Shown piece by piece: positions 9,263 through 19,056 of a stretch of DNA of 64,000 bases (positions are counted from its first letter, which is position 1; each line of letters opens with the position of its first letter). This stretch comes from Pseudomonas sp. DTU_2021_1001937_2_SI_NGA_ILE_001 (lineage in GTDB: Bacteria; Pseudomonadota; Gammaproteobacteria; Pseudomonadales; Pseudomonadaceae). The position numbers and the translations under genes were made by a program. Below the pieces are notes generated by a model. That model was not told the DNA's origin and did no database searches. It saw only the letters and a program-made list of their open reading frames with translations. The stretch lies in NCBI RefSeq assembly GCF_032463525.1, contig NZ_CP135971.1:4340001-4404000 (forward strand), given 5' to 3'.

Positions 9263-10450
9263 ATGGCAACGGTTGATCGCTGGCTGCTACCGGATGGCAT
9301 CGAAGAGGTGCTGCCACCGGATGCGGCACGCATTGAAGTCGCACGACGTCAGGTGCTGGATCTGTTCCAGAGCTGGGGCTATGAGTTCGTCGTCACTCCG
9401 CATATCGAATACCTGGAATCGCTGCTGACCGGCGCGGGCTCCGACCTGGACCTGCGCACCTTCAAGGTGGTCGATCCACAGTCCGGCCGGCAGATGGGCT
9501 TTCGTGCCGACATCACCCCGCAGGTCGCGCGTATCGACGCTCATACCCTCAAGCGCGAAGGCCCGAGCCGGCTGTGCTACGCCGGCAGCGTGCTGCATGC
9601 CAAGCCGCGCGCCCTGTCCAGTTCGCGCAGCCCGATCCAGCTGGGTGCCGAGCTGTATGGCGATGCCAGCACCAGCAGTGACGTGGAAGTGATCAGCCTG
9701 ATGCTGGCCATGCTGCAGATGGCTGATGTGCCAGACGTGCACATGGACCTCGGGCATGTAGGCATCTACCGTGGCCTGGCGCGCGCCGCCGGCCTGTCCG
9801 GCGAAGTCGAACAGCAGTTGTTCGATGCCATGCAGCGCAAGGCCATCGACGAGGTCGTCGAGCTGACTGCCGGCCTGCCGGCCGAGCTGGCGTCGATGCT
9901 GCGCGCGCTGGTCGATCTGTGCGGTGGTCGTGAAGTGCTGGTCGCGGCCCGCGACCGCCTGGCGGGTGCGCCGGCGGCGGTGCTGGCGGCGCTCGATGAC
10001 CTGGTGGTGGTGGCTGAGCGCCTGGAGGCGCGTTTCCCGGAGCTGCCGCTGTACTTCGACCTGGGCGAGCTGCGTGGCTACCACTACCACACTGGCGTGG
10101 TCTTCGCCGCTTTCGTGCCGGGTGTCGGCCAGTCCATCGCCCAGGGCGGTCGCTATGACGACATCGGTGCTGACTTTGGTCGGGCGCGTCCGGCGACCGG
10201 CTTCTCCACCGACCTGAAGACCCTGGTGACCCTGGGGCGGGCCGAAATCGAATTGCCGTGCGGTGGCATCTGGGTGCCCGACAGCACGGACTCAGCGCTC
10301 TGGAAGTTGATCTGCCAGCTGCGCCAAGACGGGCAACGTGTGGTCCAGGCCTTGCCTGGGCAGCAGGTAAGCGCCGCGCGTGAAGCTGGCTGCGACCGGC
10401 AATTGATCCAGCAAGGTGAGCGCTGGCAGGTAATGCCGCTGGCCTTTTGA
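9263..10450 (+). CDS. hisZ: ATP phosphoribosyltransferase regulatory subunit HisZ
   Basis: A 395-aa histidyl-tRNA synthetase paralogue lacking the anticodon domain. It pairs with short-form HisG to make the first enzyme of histidine synthesis allosterically competent. The class II synthetase-like core is seen in [29 protein letters not shown] and [14 protein letters not shown]; a C-terminal remnant follows. ATG 9263 follows AAGGGGA and gives the expected [12 protein letters not shown] start; an open extension upstream to 9104 has no family resemblance. purA follows after 54 nt. Confidence 0.95.
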   Translation: MATVDRWLLPDGIEEVLPPDAARIEVARRQVLDLFQSWGYEFVVTPHIEYLESLLTGAGSDLDLRTFKVVDPQSGRQMGFRADITPQVARIDAHTLKREGPSRLCYAGSVLHAKPRALSSSRSPIQLGAELYGDASTSSDVEVISLMLAMLQMADVPDVHMDLGHVGIYRGLARAAGLSGEVEQQLFDAMQRKAIDEVVELTAGLPAELASMLRALVDLCGGREVLVAARDRLAGAPAAVLAALDDLVVVAERLEARFPELPLYFDLGELRGYHYHTGVVFAAFVPGVGQSIAQGGRYDDIGADFGRARPATGFSTDLKTLVTLGRAEIELPCGGIWVPDSTDSALWKLICQLRQDGQRVVQALPGQQVSAAREAGCDRQLIQQGERWQVMPLAF

Positions 10451-10489
10451 GTATTCCAGCCGGCCGCTGCCGGCACCAAGTTTGCGTGA

Positions 10490-11797
<1,308 letters not shown>

Positions 11798-11816
11798 TCG
11801 GCATCGCGTCATCCAC

Positions 11817-11841
11817 AAAGGGTCGCCTCGTGCGGCCCTTT
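11817..11841 (+). terminator. Intrinsic terminator after purA
   Basis: The inverted repeat AAAGGGTCGC / GCGGCCCTTT has a CTCGT loop and one G-U pair, and is followed by a T-containing stretch (GTCGTTTCT). It lies 20 nt past the purA stop. Confidence 0.7.
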
Positions 11842-11962
11842 GTCGTTTCTGGCGTTCGGCGGCGAACCGGTCAAGTCGCTTGCTGTCGGCACGACCTTTG
11901 CTGTAGAAACGTCAGAAAAGTTACTGGCAGTTTAATGGCGTTACCAGTGAAAGGAGTTTCCC

Positions 11963-13897
11963 GTGTCCGCTGTTCTCTCTCTCCTGCGCAGTCGCTTGCT
12001 GCGCCCCGTGTTCATTGCCCTTGGGGTGGCCCTGCTGATGCAGGTGTTGGTGGCAGTGGCGTTGACGCGCAGCACGGTATCGGCACTGGAGGCCGATCTG
12101 GCGCGCACCCTGGGTGGTGATTCGCAACAGTTGTCCGCCCAGCTGGAGAAAGCCAGTAACGATGTCGCTGCGAGCCTGGATGCCCTGTCGGCCAATACCC
12201 GCCAGCGTCTGACCGAAGGTCTGTCGACCCGACTCAAGGACGAGCAGGCGCAGTTGCGCGGTACCCTGGAAAAGAGCCTGCGTGAGTCTGCCAACGATAT
12301 GGCTGAGCTGCTGGCTGCCGTTGCTCCGCGTGCCATGTGGGATAACGACACGCCGACCCTTTCCGAATTCGCACGGCGTGCCCAGCGCAATCCCAACGTG
12401 TTGTTCGTCATCTACGACGACGCTTCTGGCGAGCATCTGACTCGCTATCTGGATCGCGATAACCCCAAGATCAAGGCCTTGCTGGCCAAGGGGCAGGGTG
12501 AGCGCGCCATGGACAAGGTGCTCGATGCGGCCAAGAGTGATCCGGGCGTGTATTACCTGGAAGCTTCGATCAGCCCCAACGGTGTGGAAATCGGCAAGGT
12601 GCGCATGGGGGTTTCCACCAATGCCGTGGAAGAAAGCCTGCAGGCCCTCGACCAGCGCTTCTCTGCGCTCATCGCCAGCGGCGACAAGCTGGTTTCCGAT
12701 AGCCTGACGCAGGCGGCGGCCGGCAGTTCCGCAGCGTTGCGCAGCCGCCTGCAAGAGGCGCAAGGCACTGCCCAGAAAATGGCGGGCAACACCAGTGCCG
12801 CCGTGCAAGGCGCCGCCGAGACCCTGCGCTGGAGAATCGGCATGAGCCTGGCGCTGGTTGGCCTGGGTGTATTGCTGCTGGTGGCCGTGGTGCTCGGGCG
12901 TCGTGTGGTGAGCAAGCTGCGCCTGCTGATCGTGGCGCTGAACGACCTGGCTGCGGGTGAGGGTGACCTGACCAAGCGGGTCAGGCTCGACAGCAATGAC
13001 GAGATCGGTGACATGTCGGCGGCGGTCAACCGTTTCGTCGACAAGCTGCAGCCTATCGTCCGCGAGGCGGGGGAGGTGGCGCAGCGTACCGGTGTCGAGA
13101 TTGGCGTGATGAGTCAGCGCAATGCCGGTGCGGATGCGGCAGCCGAGCGTCAGCGCGACGAAGTGGCGGCCAGTCTTCAGGCGCTGGAGCGCATGGCGGA
13201 TGAGGCGCAGAACGAAAGCCAGACCATGCAGGCTGCCCTGCAGCAGGTCGAGGGTATCAAGCGTGCAACCGACGAGACCACCCGTACGGCGGGTCAGGTC
13301 GGAGGGTTGATCGAGGCACTGGCCGGGCAGGTGGAAACCGGTGCCCAGGTGATCGAGCGGCTGGCGCAGCAGAGTGAGCAGATTGAAGTGGTGCTCGAAG
13401 TGATCCATGGCATTGCCGAGCAGACCAACCTGCTGGCGCTGAACGCGGCCATCGAGGCGGCGCGTGCCGGTGAGACCGGGCGCGGTTTTGCGGTGGTCGC
13501 CGACGAGGTGCGGGCCCTGGCCAGCAAGACGCAGAGTTCCACGGGCGATATCCAGGAGCACATCGGTGCCTTGCAGCGTGGTGCCAAGGAGGCAGTGGCG
13601 GCCATCGACCAGGCCGGCAAGCAGGCCAGGGAGGGGTTGGCTGTGCTGCGTGACAGCGTCCGTCTGCAGCAAACCGTGCAGGAATCGGTGGAGCAGGTGC
13701 ACTCGGCGATTGGTCTGGCGACCCAGGCGGCGGTGCATCAGGCCGAGGGCGCTCAGGCGGTGCGTGGACGGGTCGAGGTGATTCATGCCCAGGCCGAGCG
13801 CGCCGCGCAGGCGGTTTCGGAAACCACCGCTAGTGGCAAGGTGCTCAATGGTCTGGCTGCGCAGCTCAAGGCCAGTCTGGGGCAGTTCAAGGCTTGA
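11963..13897 (+). CDS. Methyl-accepting chemotaxis protein
   Basis: A 644-aa transmembrane chemoreceptor. It has an N-terminal membrane segment (residues ~12-35), a predicted periplasmic sensor of about 250 residues that is mostly helical and Ala/Ser/Gln-rich, a second membrane segment (~291-314), a HAMP domain with the GEGDLTKRV motif, and a cytoplasmic signalling domain. The hairpin tip is [20 protein letters not shown], the universal CheA/CheW contact region. There is no C-terminal CheR-binding pentapeptide. The start is GTG at 11963 behind AAGGAG (11951-11956). Ligand unknown; I do not assign a sensor family with confidence. Confidence 0.93.
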   Translation: MSAVLSLLRSRLLRPVFIALGVALLMQVLVAVALTRSTVSALEADLARTLGGDSQQLSAQLEKASNDVAASLDALSANTRQRLTEGLSTRLKDEQAQLRGTLEKSLRESANDMAELLAAVAPRAMWDNDTPTLSEFARRAQRNPNVLFVIYDDASGEHLTRYLDRDNPKIKALLAKGQGERAMDKVLDAAKSDPGVYYLEASISPNGVEIGKVRMGVSTNAVEESLQALDQRFSALIASGDKLVSDSLTQAAAGSSAALRSRLQEAQGTAQKMAGNTSAAVQGAAETLRWRIGMSLALVGLGVLLLVAVVLGRRVVSKLRLLIVALNDLAAGEGDLTKRVRLDSNDEIGDMSAAVNRFVDKLQPIVREAGEVAQRTGVEIGVMSQRNAGADAAAERQRDEVAASLQALERMADEAQNESQTMQAALQQVEGIKRATDETTRTAGQVGGLIEALAGQVETGAQVIERLAQQSEQIEVVLEVIHGIAEQTNLLALNAAIEAARAGETGRGFAVVADEVRALASKTQSSTGDIQEHIGALQRGAKEAVAAIDQAGKQAREGLAVLRDSVRLQQTVQESVEQVHSAIGLATQAAVHQAEGAQAVRGRVEVIHAQAERAAQAVSETTASGKVLNGLAAQLKASLGQFKA

Positions 13898-13942
13898 TAT
13901 GGCATGGGCCGCACCGGTTATGCCGGTGCGGGTGGCTTAATG

Positions 13943-14096
13943 CCAATACTGTTCAGTTAGTCGGTATGTGGCTCGGTGGGAGCGGCTTTAGCCGCGAAAG
14001 CGCCAGGAAATTCAGTGCATCTGCTGTGAGCATGTGGTCGCTTCGCGGCTGAAGCCGCTCCTGCCCGGTCTGACTGACCAGTATCGGGCCTAATGC
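13943..14096. repeat. Composite REP element, copy 1
   Basis: Two REP units in inverted orientation, GGAGCGGCTTTAGCCGCGAA and TTCGCGGCTGAAGCCGCTCC, lie about 50 bp apart. They are flanked by an outer imperfect inverted repeat, CAATACTGTTCAGTTAG on the left and CTGACTGACCAGTAT on the right. The same ~150-bp arrangement occurs twice in tandem at 56447-56745, which suggests a discrete mobile or mobilised unit rather than a lone REP. Confidence 0.8.
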
Positions 14097-14173
14097 CCGC
14101 CACTGTGCGGGGCTGCTGCCTATCTCGAGGTTGAGGGGGTATTTGGAGAGAAAGCAGGTAAGGCAGAAAGCAC

Positions 14174-14198
14174 AAAACCGAGCACTTGGCTCGGTTTT
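14174..14198 (-). terminator. Terminator of the tRNA-Leu operon
   Basis: Perfect 10-bp inverted repeat AAAACCGAGC / GCTCGGTTTT with a 5-nt loop, 9 bp beyond the 3' end of the distal tRNA on the minus strand. Confidence 0.8.
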
Positions 14199-14206
14199 GT
14201 CTGAAT

Positions 14207-14293
14207 TGGTGCCCAGGAGAAGACTCGAACTTCCACGACCGTAAGGTCACCAGCACCTGAAGCTGGCGTGTCTACCAATTTCACCACCTGGGC
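14207..14293 (-). tRNA. tRNA-Leu (anticodon CAG), distal copy
   Basis: An 87-nt class II tRNA including encoded CCA. The acceptor 5' strand GCCCAGG pairs with CCTGGGC. The anticodon arm CCAGC-TTCAGGT-GCTGG gives anticodon CAG, the GTTCGAGTC T-arm is canonical, and a long variable arm is present. It is 67 bp downstream of a second nearly identical copy. The two differ by one compensated base pair in the variable arm (GACC/GGTC here). Confidence 0.96.
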
Positions 14294-14360
14294 GGGTATT
14301 GCATATGATGCGAATCTTAAGACTCTGCATCGCCTCAAGGCAAGGTCTTGAGTTTTGAAT

Positions 14361-14447
14361 TGGTGCCCAGGAGAAGACTCGAACTTCCACGGCCGTAAGG
14401 CCACCAGCACCTGAAGCTGGCGTGTCTACCAATTTCACCACCTGGGC
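14361..14447 (-). tRNA. tRNA-Leu (anticodon CAG), promoter-proximal copy
   Basis: Same structure as the distal copy: 87 nt, encoded CCA, anticodon CAG, long variable arm with GGCC/GGCC in place of GACC/GGTC. It is first in the operon, about 75 nt from the predicted transcription start. Confidence 0.96.
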
Positions 14448-14530
14448 AACTCGTTGCTTTGAGCTTTAATTTCGTTTGAAATCAAGGCTTCGTGCAACTC
14501 AACGTTGGCTTGGCCTCCGTTGTGGTGCGC

Positions 14531-14559
14531 ATCATAGGGATGGCTCGAAAGCCTGTAAA
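14531..14559 (-). promoter_or_regulatory. Sigma70 promoter of the tRNA-Leu operon
   Basis: Read on the minus strand, TTTACA (14559-14554) and TATGAT (14536-14531) are separated by exactly 17 bp, each one base from consensus. A GC-rich discriminator (GCGCACC) follows, as is usual for growth-rate-controlled stable RNA promoters. Confidence 0.85.
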
Positions 14560-14672
14560 GCTCTTTTTTCAGGTTTTTGAAAAAAAGTGACCGGGTGTGT
14601 GAAATGGCCGCTTAGCGTTTCAAACCCGTATATGCGAAACTGCGCCCTTACAGACAAGGTGAACAAATACTA

Positions 14673-17285
14673 ATGGCCGATTGGCAGTCCCTCGATCCCG
14701 AGGCCGCTCGTGAAGCGGAAAAATACGAAAACCCCATTCCCAGCCGTGAGCTGATCCTGCAGCACCTCGCTGAGCGTGGATCGCCCGCCGCCCGTGAACA
14801 ACTGGTCGACGAATTCGGCCTGACCACCGAAGACCAGATCGAAGCCCTGCGTCGGCGCCTGCGCGCCATGGAACGTGACGGTCAGCTCATCTACACCCGG
14901 CGCGGCACCTATGCCCCGGTAGACAAGCTGGACCTGATCCTCGGCCGCATCATCGGCCACCGCGACGGCTTCGGCTTCCTGTCGCCCGACGACGGCTCCG
15001 ATGATCTGTTCCTCAGCCCCGCACAGATGCGCCTGGTGTTCGACGGCGACCGCGCCCTGGCGCGTGTCTCGGGCTTCGATCGTCGTGGCCGTCGTGAAGG
15101 CGTGATCGTCGAAGTCATTTCCCGTGGGCATGAAACCGTGGTGGGCCGCTATTACGAAGAAAGCGGCATCGGTTTCGTCATCCCGGACAACCCCAAGATC
15201 CAGCAGGAAGTGCTGGTGACCCATGGCCGCAATGGCGGCGCCAAGGTGGGTCAGTTCGTCGCGGTGAAAATCACCCACTGGCCGACCCCGCGCTTCCAGC
15301 CCCAGGGTGACGTGGTCGAGGTGGTGGGCAACTACATGGCCCCCGGCATGGAAATCGATGTCGCGCTGCGCAGCTACGACATCCCGCACGTCTGGCCCCA
15401 GGGTGTGCTGAAAGAGGCCGGTCGCCTCAAGCCCGAGGTCGAGGAAAAGGACAAGGTCAACCGCATCGACCTGCGTCACCTGCCGTTCGTGACCATCGAC
15501 GGCGAAGACGCACGCGACTTCGACGACGCCGTGTACTGCGAGCCGCGCCCCGGCAAGCTGCGCCTGTTCTCCGGCGGCTGGAAGCTCTACGTCGCCATCG
15601 CTGACGTCTCCAGCTACGTGAAGGTGGGGTCGGCGCTGGACGCCGAGGCCCAGGAGCGCGGCAACTCGGTGTACTTCCCCGAGCGCGTGGTGCCGATGCT
15701 CCCCGAGGAACTGTCCAACGGCCTGTGCTCGCTCAATCCGCATGTCGATCGCCTGGCCATGGTCTGCGAGATGGACTTCTCCAAGACCGGCGAGATGATC
15801 GACTACGTCTTCTACGAGGCGGTGATCCACTCCCACGCACGGCTGACCTACAACAAGGTCAGCACCATGCTGGAGCACTCGCGCACTGCCGAGGCGCGCA
15901 AGCTGCGTGACGAGTACAGCGAGGTGGTGCCGCACCTCAAGCCCCTGTACGCGCTGTACAAGGCGCTGCTCGGCGCCCGCCACGTGCGTGGTGCGATCGA
16001 CTTCGAGACCCAGGAGACCCGTATCGTCTTCGGTGCCGAGCGCAAGATCGCCGAGATCCGTCCGACCACCCGCAACGATGCTCACAAGCTGATCGAGGAG
16101 TGCATGCTGGCGGCCAACGTGGCCACCGCCGAGTTCCTCAAGAAGCACGAGATTCCGGCGTTGTACCGGGTTCACGAAGGACCGCCTCCGGAGCGCCTGG
16201 AAAAACTCACCGCGTTCCTCGGTGAGCTGGGCCTGTCGCTGCACAAAGGCAAGGAGGGGCCGTCGCCGAAGGATTACCAGGCCTTGCTGGCGGCCATTCG
16301 CGAGCGGCCGGATCATCACCTGATCCAGACCGTGATGCTGCGCTCGCTGAGCCAGGCGATCTACACCTCGGACAACAACGGCCACTTCGGTCTGAATTAC
16401 GAGGCCTACACGCACTTCACCTCGCCGATCCGCCGTTATCCCGATCTGCTGACCCATCGGGCGATCCGCAGCGTGATTCGCTCCAAACGCGAGACGCCGC
16501 ATGTGCGCCGCGCCGGTGCCGCGACGATTCCCAAGGCACGTATTTATCCGTACGACGAAAACAGCCTGGAGCAACTCGGCGAGCAATGTTCGATGACCGA
16601 GCGCCGCGCCGACGAGGCGACCCGCGACGTGGTCAACTGGCTCAAGTGCGAGTACATGAAAGACCGCGTGGGCGAGACCTTCCCAGGTGTCATCACCGCA
16701 GTGACCGGTTTCGGTCTGTTCGTCGAACTGAAAGACATCTACGTCGAAGGCATGGTGCACGTCACTGCGCTGCCAGATGACTACTACCACTTCGACCCTG
16801 TGCATCACCGCCTGGCTGGCGAGCGCAGCGGGCGCAGCTACCGCCTGGGTGACACCGTCGAAGTCACGGTGATGCGCGTCAACCTCGATGAGCGCAAGAT
16901 CGACTTCGAGGTGTCCAAGAAGTCCGCCAGTGCGCCAGCGCCGCGCAAGCGTGAAGTGCGCAGTGGTACGCCGTTCGACGAGCCAGCGCCAACGCCTGCG
17001 CCGGCACCGGCCGCCAAGCCTGCCAAGGGCGAAGGTCGGCGCGGCGCGTCCAAGCGGGCCGTGGCCGATGCCTACTACCCCAGCGATGCGGTGGCCAAGA
17101 ACGCCGAGGTGCGCAAGAGCCGGGAAATGAAGAAAGCCCTGCTGGCCGAAGCCAAGAGCGGTGGCAAATCTTCGGGCAAGTCGGGGCGGGGCGGCAGTGA
17201 CGCTTCGCGTGGCAGCGAGTCGTCGGGCAAGCCCACCAAGCATCGCAAGGGGCCTTCGCGTTCCAAGTCCAAGGGCAAGTCATGA
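14673..17285 (+). CDS. rnr: Ribonuclease R
   Basis: An 870-aa 3'-5' exoribonuclease that degrades structured RNA and takes part in trans-translation and rRNA quality control. The order is N-terminal helical/winged-helix region, two cold-shock-type OB folds (GRIIGHRDGFGFLSPDDG), the RNB catalytic domain with DGEDARDFDDAVYCE supplying the metal-binding Asp residues, an S1 domain (TFPGVITAVTGFGLFVEL) and a long Lys/Ser/Gly-rich tail. The start at 14673 gives MADWQSLDPEA. The stop overlaps rlmB (ATGA). The leader 14560-14672 includes an A/T-only inverted repeat near 14562-14586. Confidence 0.97.
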   Translation: MADWQSLDPEAAREAEKYENPIPSRELILQHLAERGSPAAREQLVDEFGLTTEDQIEALRRRLRAMERDGQLIYTRRGTYAPVDKLDLILGRIIGHRDGFGFLSPDDGSDDLFLSPAQMRLVFDGDRALARVSGFDRRGRREGVIVEVISRGHETVVGRYYEESGIGFVIPDNPKIQQEVLVTHGRNGGAKVGQFVAVKITHWPTPRFQPQGDVVEVVGNYMAPGMEIDVALRSYDIPHVWPQGVLKEAGRLKPEVEEKDKVNRIDLRHLPFVTIDGEDARDFDDAVYCEPRPGKLRLFSGGWKLYVAIADVSSYVKVGSALDAEAQERGNSVYFPERVVPMLPEELSNGLCSLNPHVDRLAMVCEMDFSKTGEMIDYVFYEAVIHSHARLTYNKVSTMLEHSRTAEARKLRDEYSEVVPHLKPLYALYKALLGARHVRGAIDFETQETRIVFGAERKIAEIRPTTRNDAHKLIEECMLAANVATAEFLKKHEIPALYRVHEGPPPERLEKLTAFLGELGLSLHKGKEGPSPKDYQALLAAIRERPDHHLIQTVMLRSLSQAIYTSDNNGHFGLNYEAYTHFTSPIRRYPDLLTHRAIRSVIRSKRETPHVRRAGAATIPKARIYPYDENSLEQLGEQCSMTERRADEATRDVVNWLKCEYMKDRVGETFPGVITAVTGFGLFVELKDIYVEGMVHVTALPDDYYHFDPVHHRLAGERSGRSYRLGDTVEVTVMRVNLDERKIDFEVSKKSASAPAPRKREVRSGTPFDEPAPTPAPAPAAKPAKGEGRRGASKRAVADAYYPSDAVAKNAEVRKSREMKKALLAEAKSGGKSSGKSGRGGSDASRGSESSGKPTKHRKGPSRSKSKGKS

Positions 17286-18034
17286 GTGAGCTGGAAAAAG
17301 TCTACGGCGTGCATGCCGTAGAGGCCTTGTTGCGTCACCACCCCAAGCGGGTCAAGCAGATCTGGCTGGCCGAAGGGCGCAGCGAGCCACGCGTGCAGAC
17401 GCTGGTCGAGCTGGCCGGGCAGAATCGTGTGCAGATTGGCCAGGCCGAGCGTCGCGAGATGGATGCCTGGGTCGAGGGCGTGCACCAGGGCGTGGTCGCC
17501 GAAGTCAGCCCCAGCCAGGTCTGGGGCGAAGCGATGCTCGACGAGCTGCTGGAGCGCCATGAGGGCACGCCGCTGCTGCTGGTGCTCGATGGCGTGACCG
17601 ACCCGCACAACCTCGGTGCCTGCCTGCGTACTGCCGATGCCGCAGGGGCGCTGGCAGTGATCGTGCCCAAGGACAAGTCCGCGACGCTCAACGCCACGGT
17701 GCGCAAGGTCGCCTGTGGCGCAGCCGAGGTCATCCCGCTGGTGGCGGTCACCAACCTGGCGCGCAGCCTGGAAAAGCTGCAGAAGCGCGGAGTGTGGATC
17801 GTCGGTACCGCTGGTGAGGCCGAGCAGGAGCTTTATGCCCAGGATCTCACCGGCCCGATCGCCATCGTCATGGGCGCCGAAGGCAAAGGCATGCGTCGCC
17901 TGACCCGCGAGCACTGTGACTTCCTGGTGCGCCTGCCCATGGCCGGCAGCGTCAGCAGCCTCAATGTCTCGGTGGCTACCGGCGTGTGCCTGTTCGAGGC
18001 CCTGCGCCAGCGCAAGGCGCCGCGCGCCAGTTAA
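17282..18034 (+). CDS. rlmB: 23S rRNA (guanosine-2'-O-)-methyltransferase RlmB
   Basis: A 250-aa SPOUT-class enzyme that methylates G2251 of 23S rRNA. An N-terminal substrate-binding domain starts YGVHAVEALLRHHPKRV. The knotted SAM-binding domain has motif 1 NLGACLRTADAAG, motif 2 IVMGAEGKGM and motif 3 LPMAGSVSSLNVSVATGVCLFE. It is translationally coupled to rnr by a 4-nt overlap, the standard arrangement. Confidence 0.97.
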   Translation: MSELEKVYGVHAVEALLRHHPKRVKQIWLAEGRSEPRVQTLVELAGQNRVQIGQAERREMDAWVEGVHQGVVAEVSPSQVWGEAMLDELLERHEGTPLLLVLDGVTDPHNLGACLRTADAAGALAVIVPKDKSATLNATVRKVACGAAEVIPLVAVTNLARSLEKLQKRGVWIVGTAGEAEQELYAQDLTGPIAIVMGAEGKGMRRLTREHCDFLVRLPMAGSVSSLNVSVATGVCLFEALRQRKAPRAS

Positions 18035-18038
18035 AAGC

Positions 18039-18160
18039 GCCAAGCTACAAGCTGCAAGGAGAAGCGGGCGGGGCGGCCTCGGTATCTGTTGCTCGCCATG
18101 ATCTGCTTTTGTCTTGCAGCTTGCAGCTTGCAGCTTGCAGCTTGCAGCTTGCAGCTTGCA
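18039..18160. repeat. CTTGCAG heptamer array with inverted arm
   Basis: Six perfect head-to-tail copies of CTTGCAG (18113-18154) and a truncated seventh (18155-18160) lie between rlmB and rpsF. About 60 bp upstream, AGCTACAAGCTGCAAGG (18040-18056) is largely the reverse complement of the array, so the unit can fold back on itself. The array sits just upstream of the rpsF promoter. Copy number is likely to vary by slippage. Confidence 0.85.
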
Positions 18161-18187
18161 AAGCTGCTCAAATATTCGCCAATGTCC

Positions 18188-18216
18188 TTGCGCCGCCTCC
18201 GGCCCTTCTCTACAAT
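18188..18216 (+). promoter_or_regulatory. Sigma70 promoter of the rpsF operon
   Basis: TTGCGC (18188-18193) and TACAAT (18211-18216) with 17 bp spacing; the predicted start is near 18223, leaving a leader of about 110 nt before rpsF. Confidence 0.75.
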
Positions 18217-18333
18217 TGCGCCCCTTGCCGTCACGGCAGGCCTTCATGTGCCTGCAGGCGGGCAAGACACAACGAGTCATTCACTCCTTGTCTGACCGCG
18301 CAAGCGGCAGGCTACAACCCGTAAGGAGCATTC
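18217..18333 (+). promoter_or_regulatory. rpsF leader, candidate S6:S18-binding autoregulatory RNA
   Basis: The leader can form an outer stem CTTGCC (18224-18229) with GGCAAG (18261-18266) enclosing an inner stem GCAGG / CCTGC (18236-18240, 18251-18255), with a CCG in the internal loop strand. Many bacteria carry an S6:S18 leader of this general layout upstream of rpsF-rpsR, bound by the S6-S18 dimer through a CCG bulge. The match was made by eye only. Confidence 0.35.
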
Positions 18334-18759
18334 ATGCGTCATTACGAAATCATCTTCCTGGTCCACCCGGATCAGAGCGAGCAAGTCGGCGGCATGGTAG
18401 AGCGTTACACCAAGCTGATCGAAGAAGACGGCGGCAAGATCCACCGTCTGGAAGACTGGGGTCGTCGTCAACTGGCCTACGCCATCAACAACGTTCACAA
18501 GGCTCACTACGTGATGCTGAACGTTGAGTGCACCGGCAAGGCCCTGGCCGAGCTGGAAGACAACTTCCGCTACAACGATGCCGTGATCCGTAACCTGGTC
18601 ATCCGTCGCGACGAAGCCATCACTGGCCAGTCCGAGATGCTCAAGGCTGAAGAAAACCGCAGCGAGCGCCGTGAGCGTCGCGACCGTCCTGAGCACGCTG
18701 ACAGCGCCGATGGCGACGACAGCGACAACAGCGACAACAGCGATAACGCTGACGAGTAA
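18334..18759 (+). CDS. rpsF: 30S ribosomal protein S6
   Basis: A 141-aa small-subunit protein that pairs with S18 on the platform. [18 protein letters not shown] and the [21 protein letters not shown] core are canonical. The C-terminal tail is long and acidic, with three SDN repeats and a final Glu. In E. coli and Pseudomonas fluorescens RimK adds glutamates to the S6 C-terminus, and this tail is a suitable substrate. Shine-Dalgarno TAAGGAG lies 5 nt before the ATG. Confidence 0.98.
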   Translation: MRHYEIIFLVHPDQSEQVGGMVERYTKLIEEDGGKIHRLEDWGRRQLAYAINNVHKAHYVMLNVECTGKALAELEDNFRYNDAVIRNLVIRRDEAITGQSEMLKAEENRSERRERRDRPEHADSADGDDSDNSDNSDNADE

Positions 18760-18787
18760 TCCACGGACCTTTTGAGGAGCCTATTAC

Positions 18788-19018
18788 ATGGCACGTTTCT
18801 TCCGTCGTCGTAAATTCTGCCGTTTCACCGCTGAAGGCGTGAAAGAGATTGACTTCAAGGATCTCAACACCCTGAAGGCCTACGTATCGGAAACCGGCAA
18901 AATCGTTCCAAGCCGCATCACCGGTACCAAAGCCCGTTATCAGCGTCAGCTGGCCACCGCTATCAAGCGCGCCCGCTTCCTGGCCTTGCTGCCTTACACC
19001 GACAGCCACGGCCGCTGA
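18788..19018 (+). CDS. rpsR: 30S ribosomal protein S18
   Basis: A 76-aa basic protein, [26 protein letters not shown] onward, with the conserved [32 protein letters not shown]-terminal half. It lies 28 nt after rpsF, with GAGG before the start, and forms the S6:S18 pair. Confidence 0.98.
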   Translation: MARFFRRRKFCRFTAEGVKEIDFKDLNTLKAYVSETGKIVPSRITGTKARYQRQLATAIKRARFLALLPYTDSHGR

Positions 19019-19056
19019 GACCGGGTCGTCGACAAGCGTAACAAGGGATAGATCGC

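Larger units (their letters stand above)
13898..14206. other. Gene-free interval between the chemoreceptor and the tRNA genes
   Basis: No credible coding sequence. The hairpin GCACCGG...CCGGTGC just after the chemoreceptor gene (13910-13929) may end its transcript. The interval then holds a composite REP element (about 13943-14096) and the terminator for the minus-strand tRNA-Leu pair (14174-14198). Confidence 0.7.

Noticed and set aside
14670..17243. 857-codon open frame opposite rnr
   Set aside because: Antisense shadow of the RNase R gene with the same His/Gln/Val-rich composition and no recognisable motif.
18113..18160. CRISPR array
   Set aside because: The 7-bp units are contiguous with no spacers and there are no cas genes.
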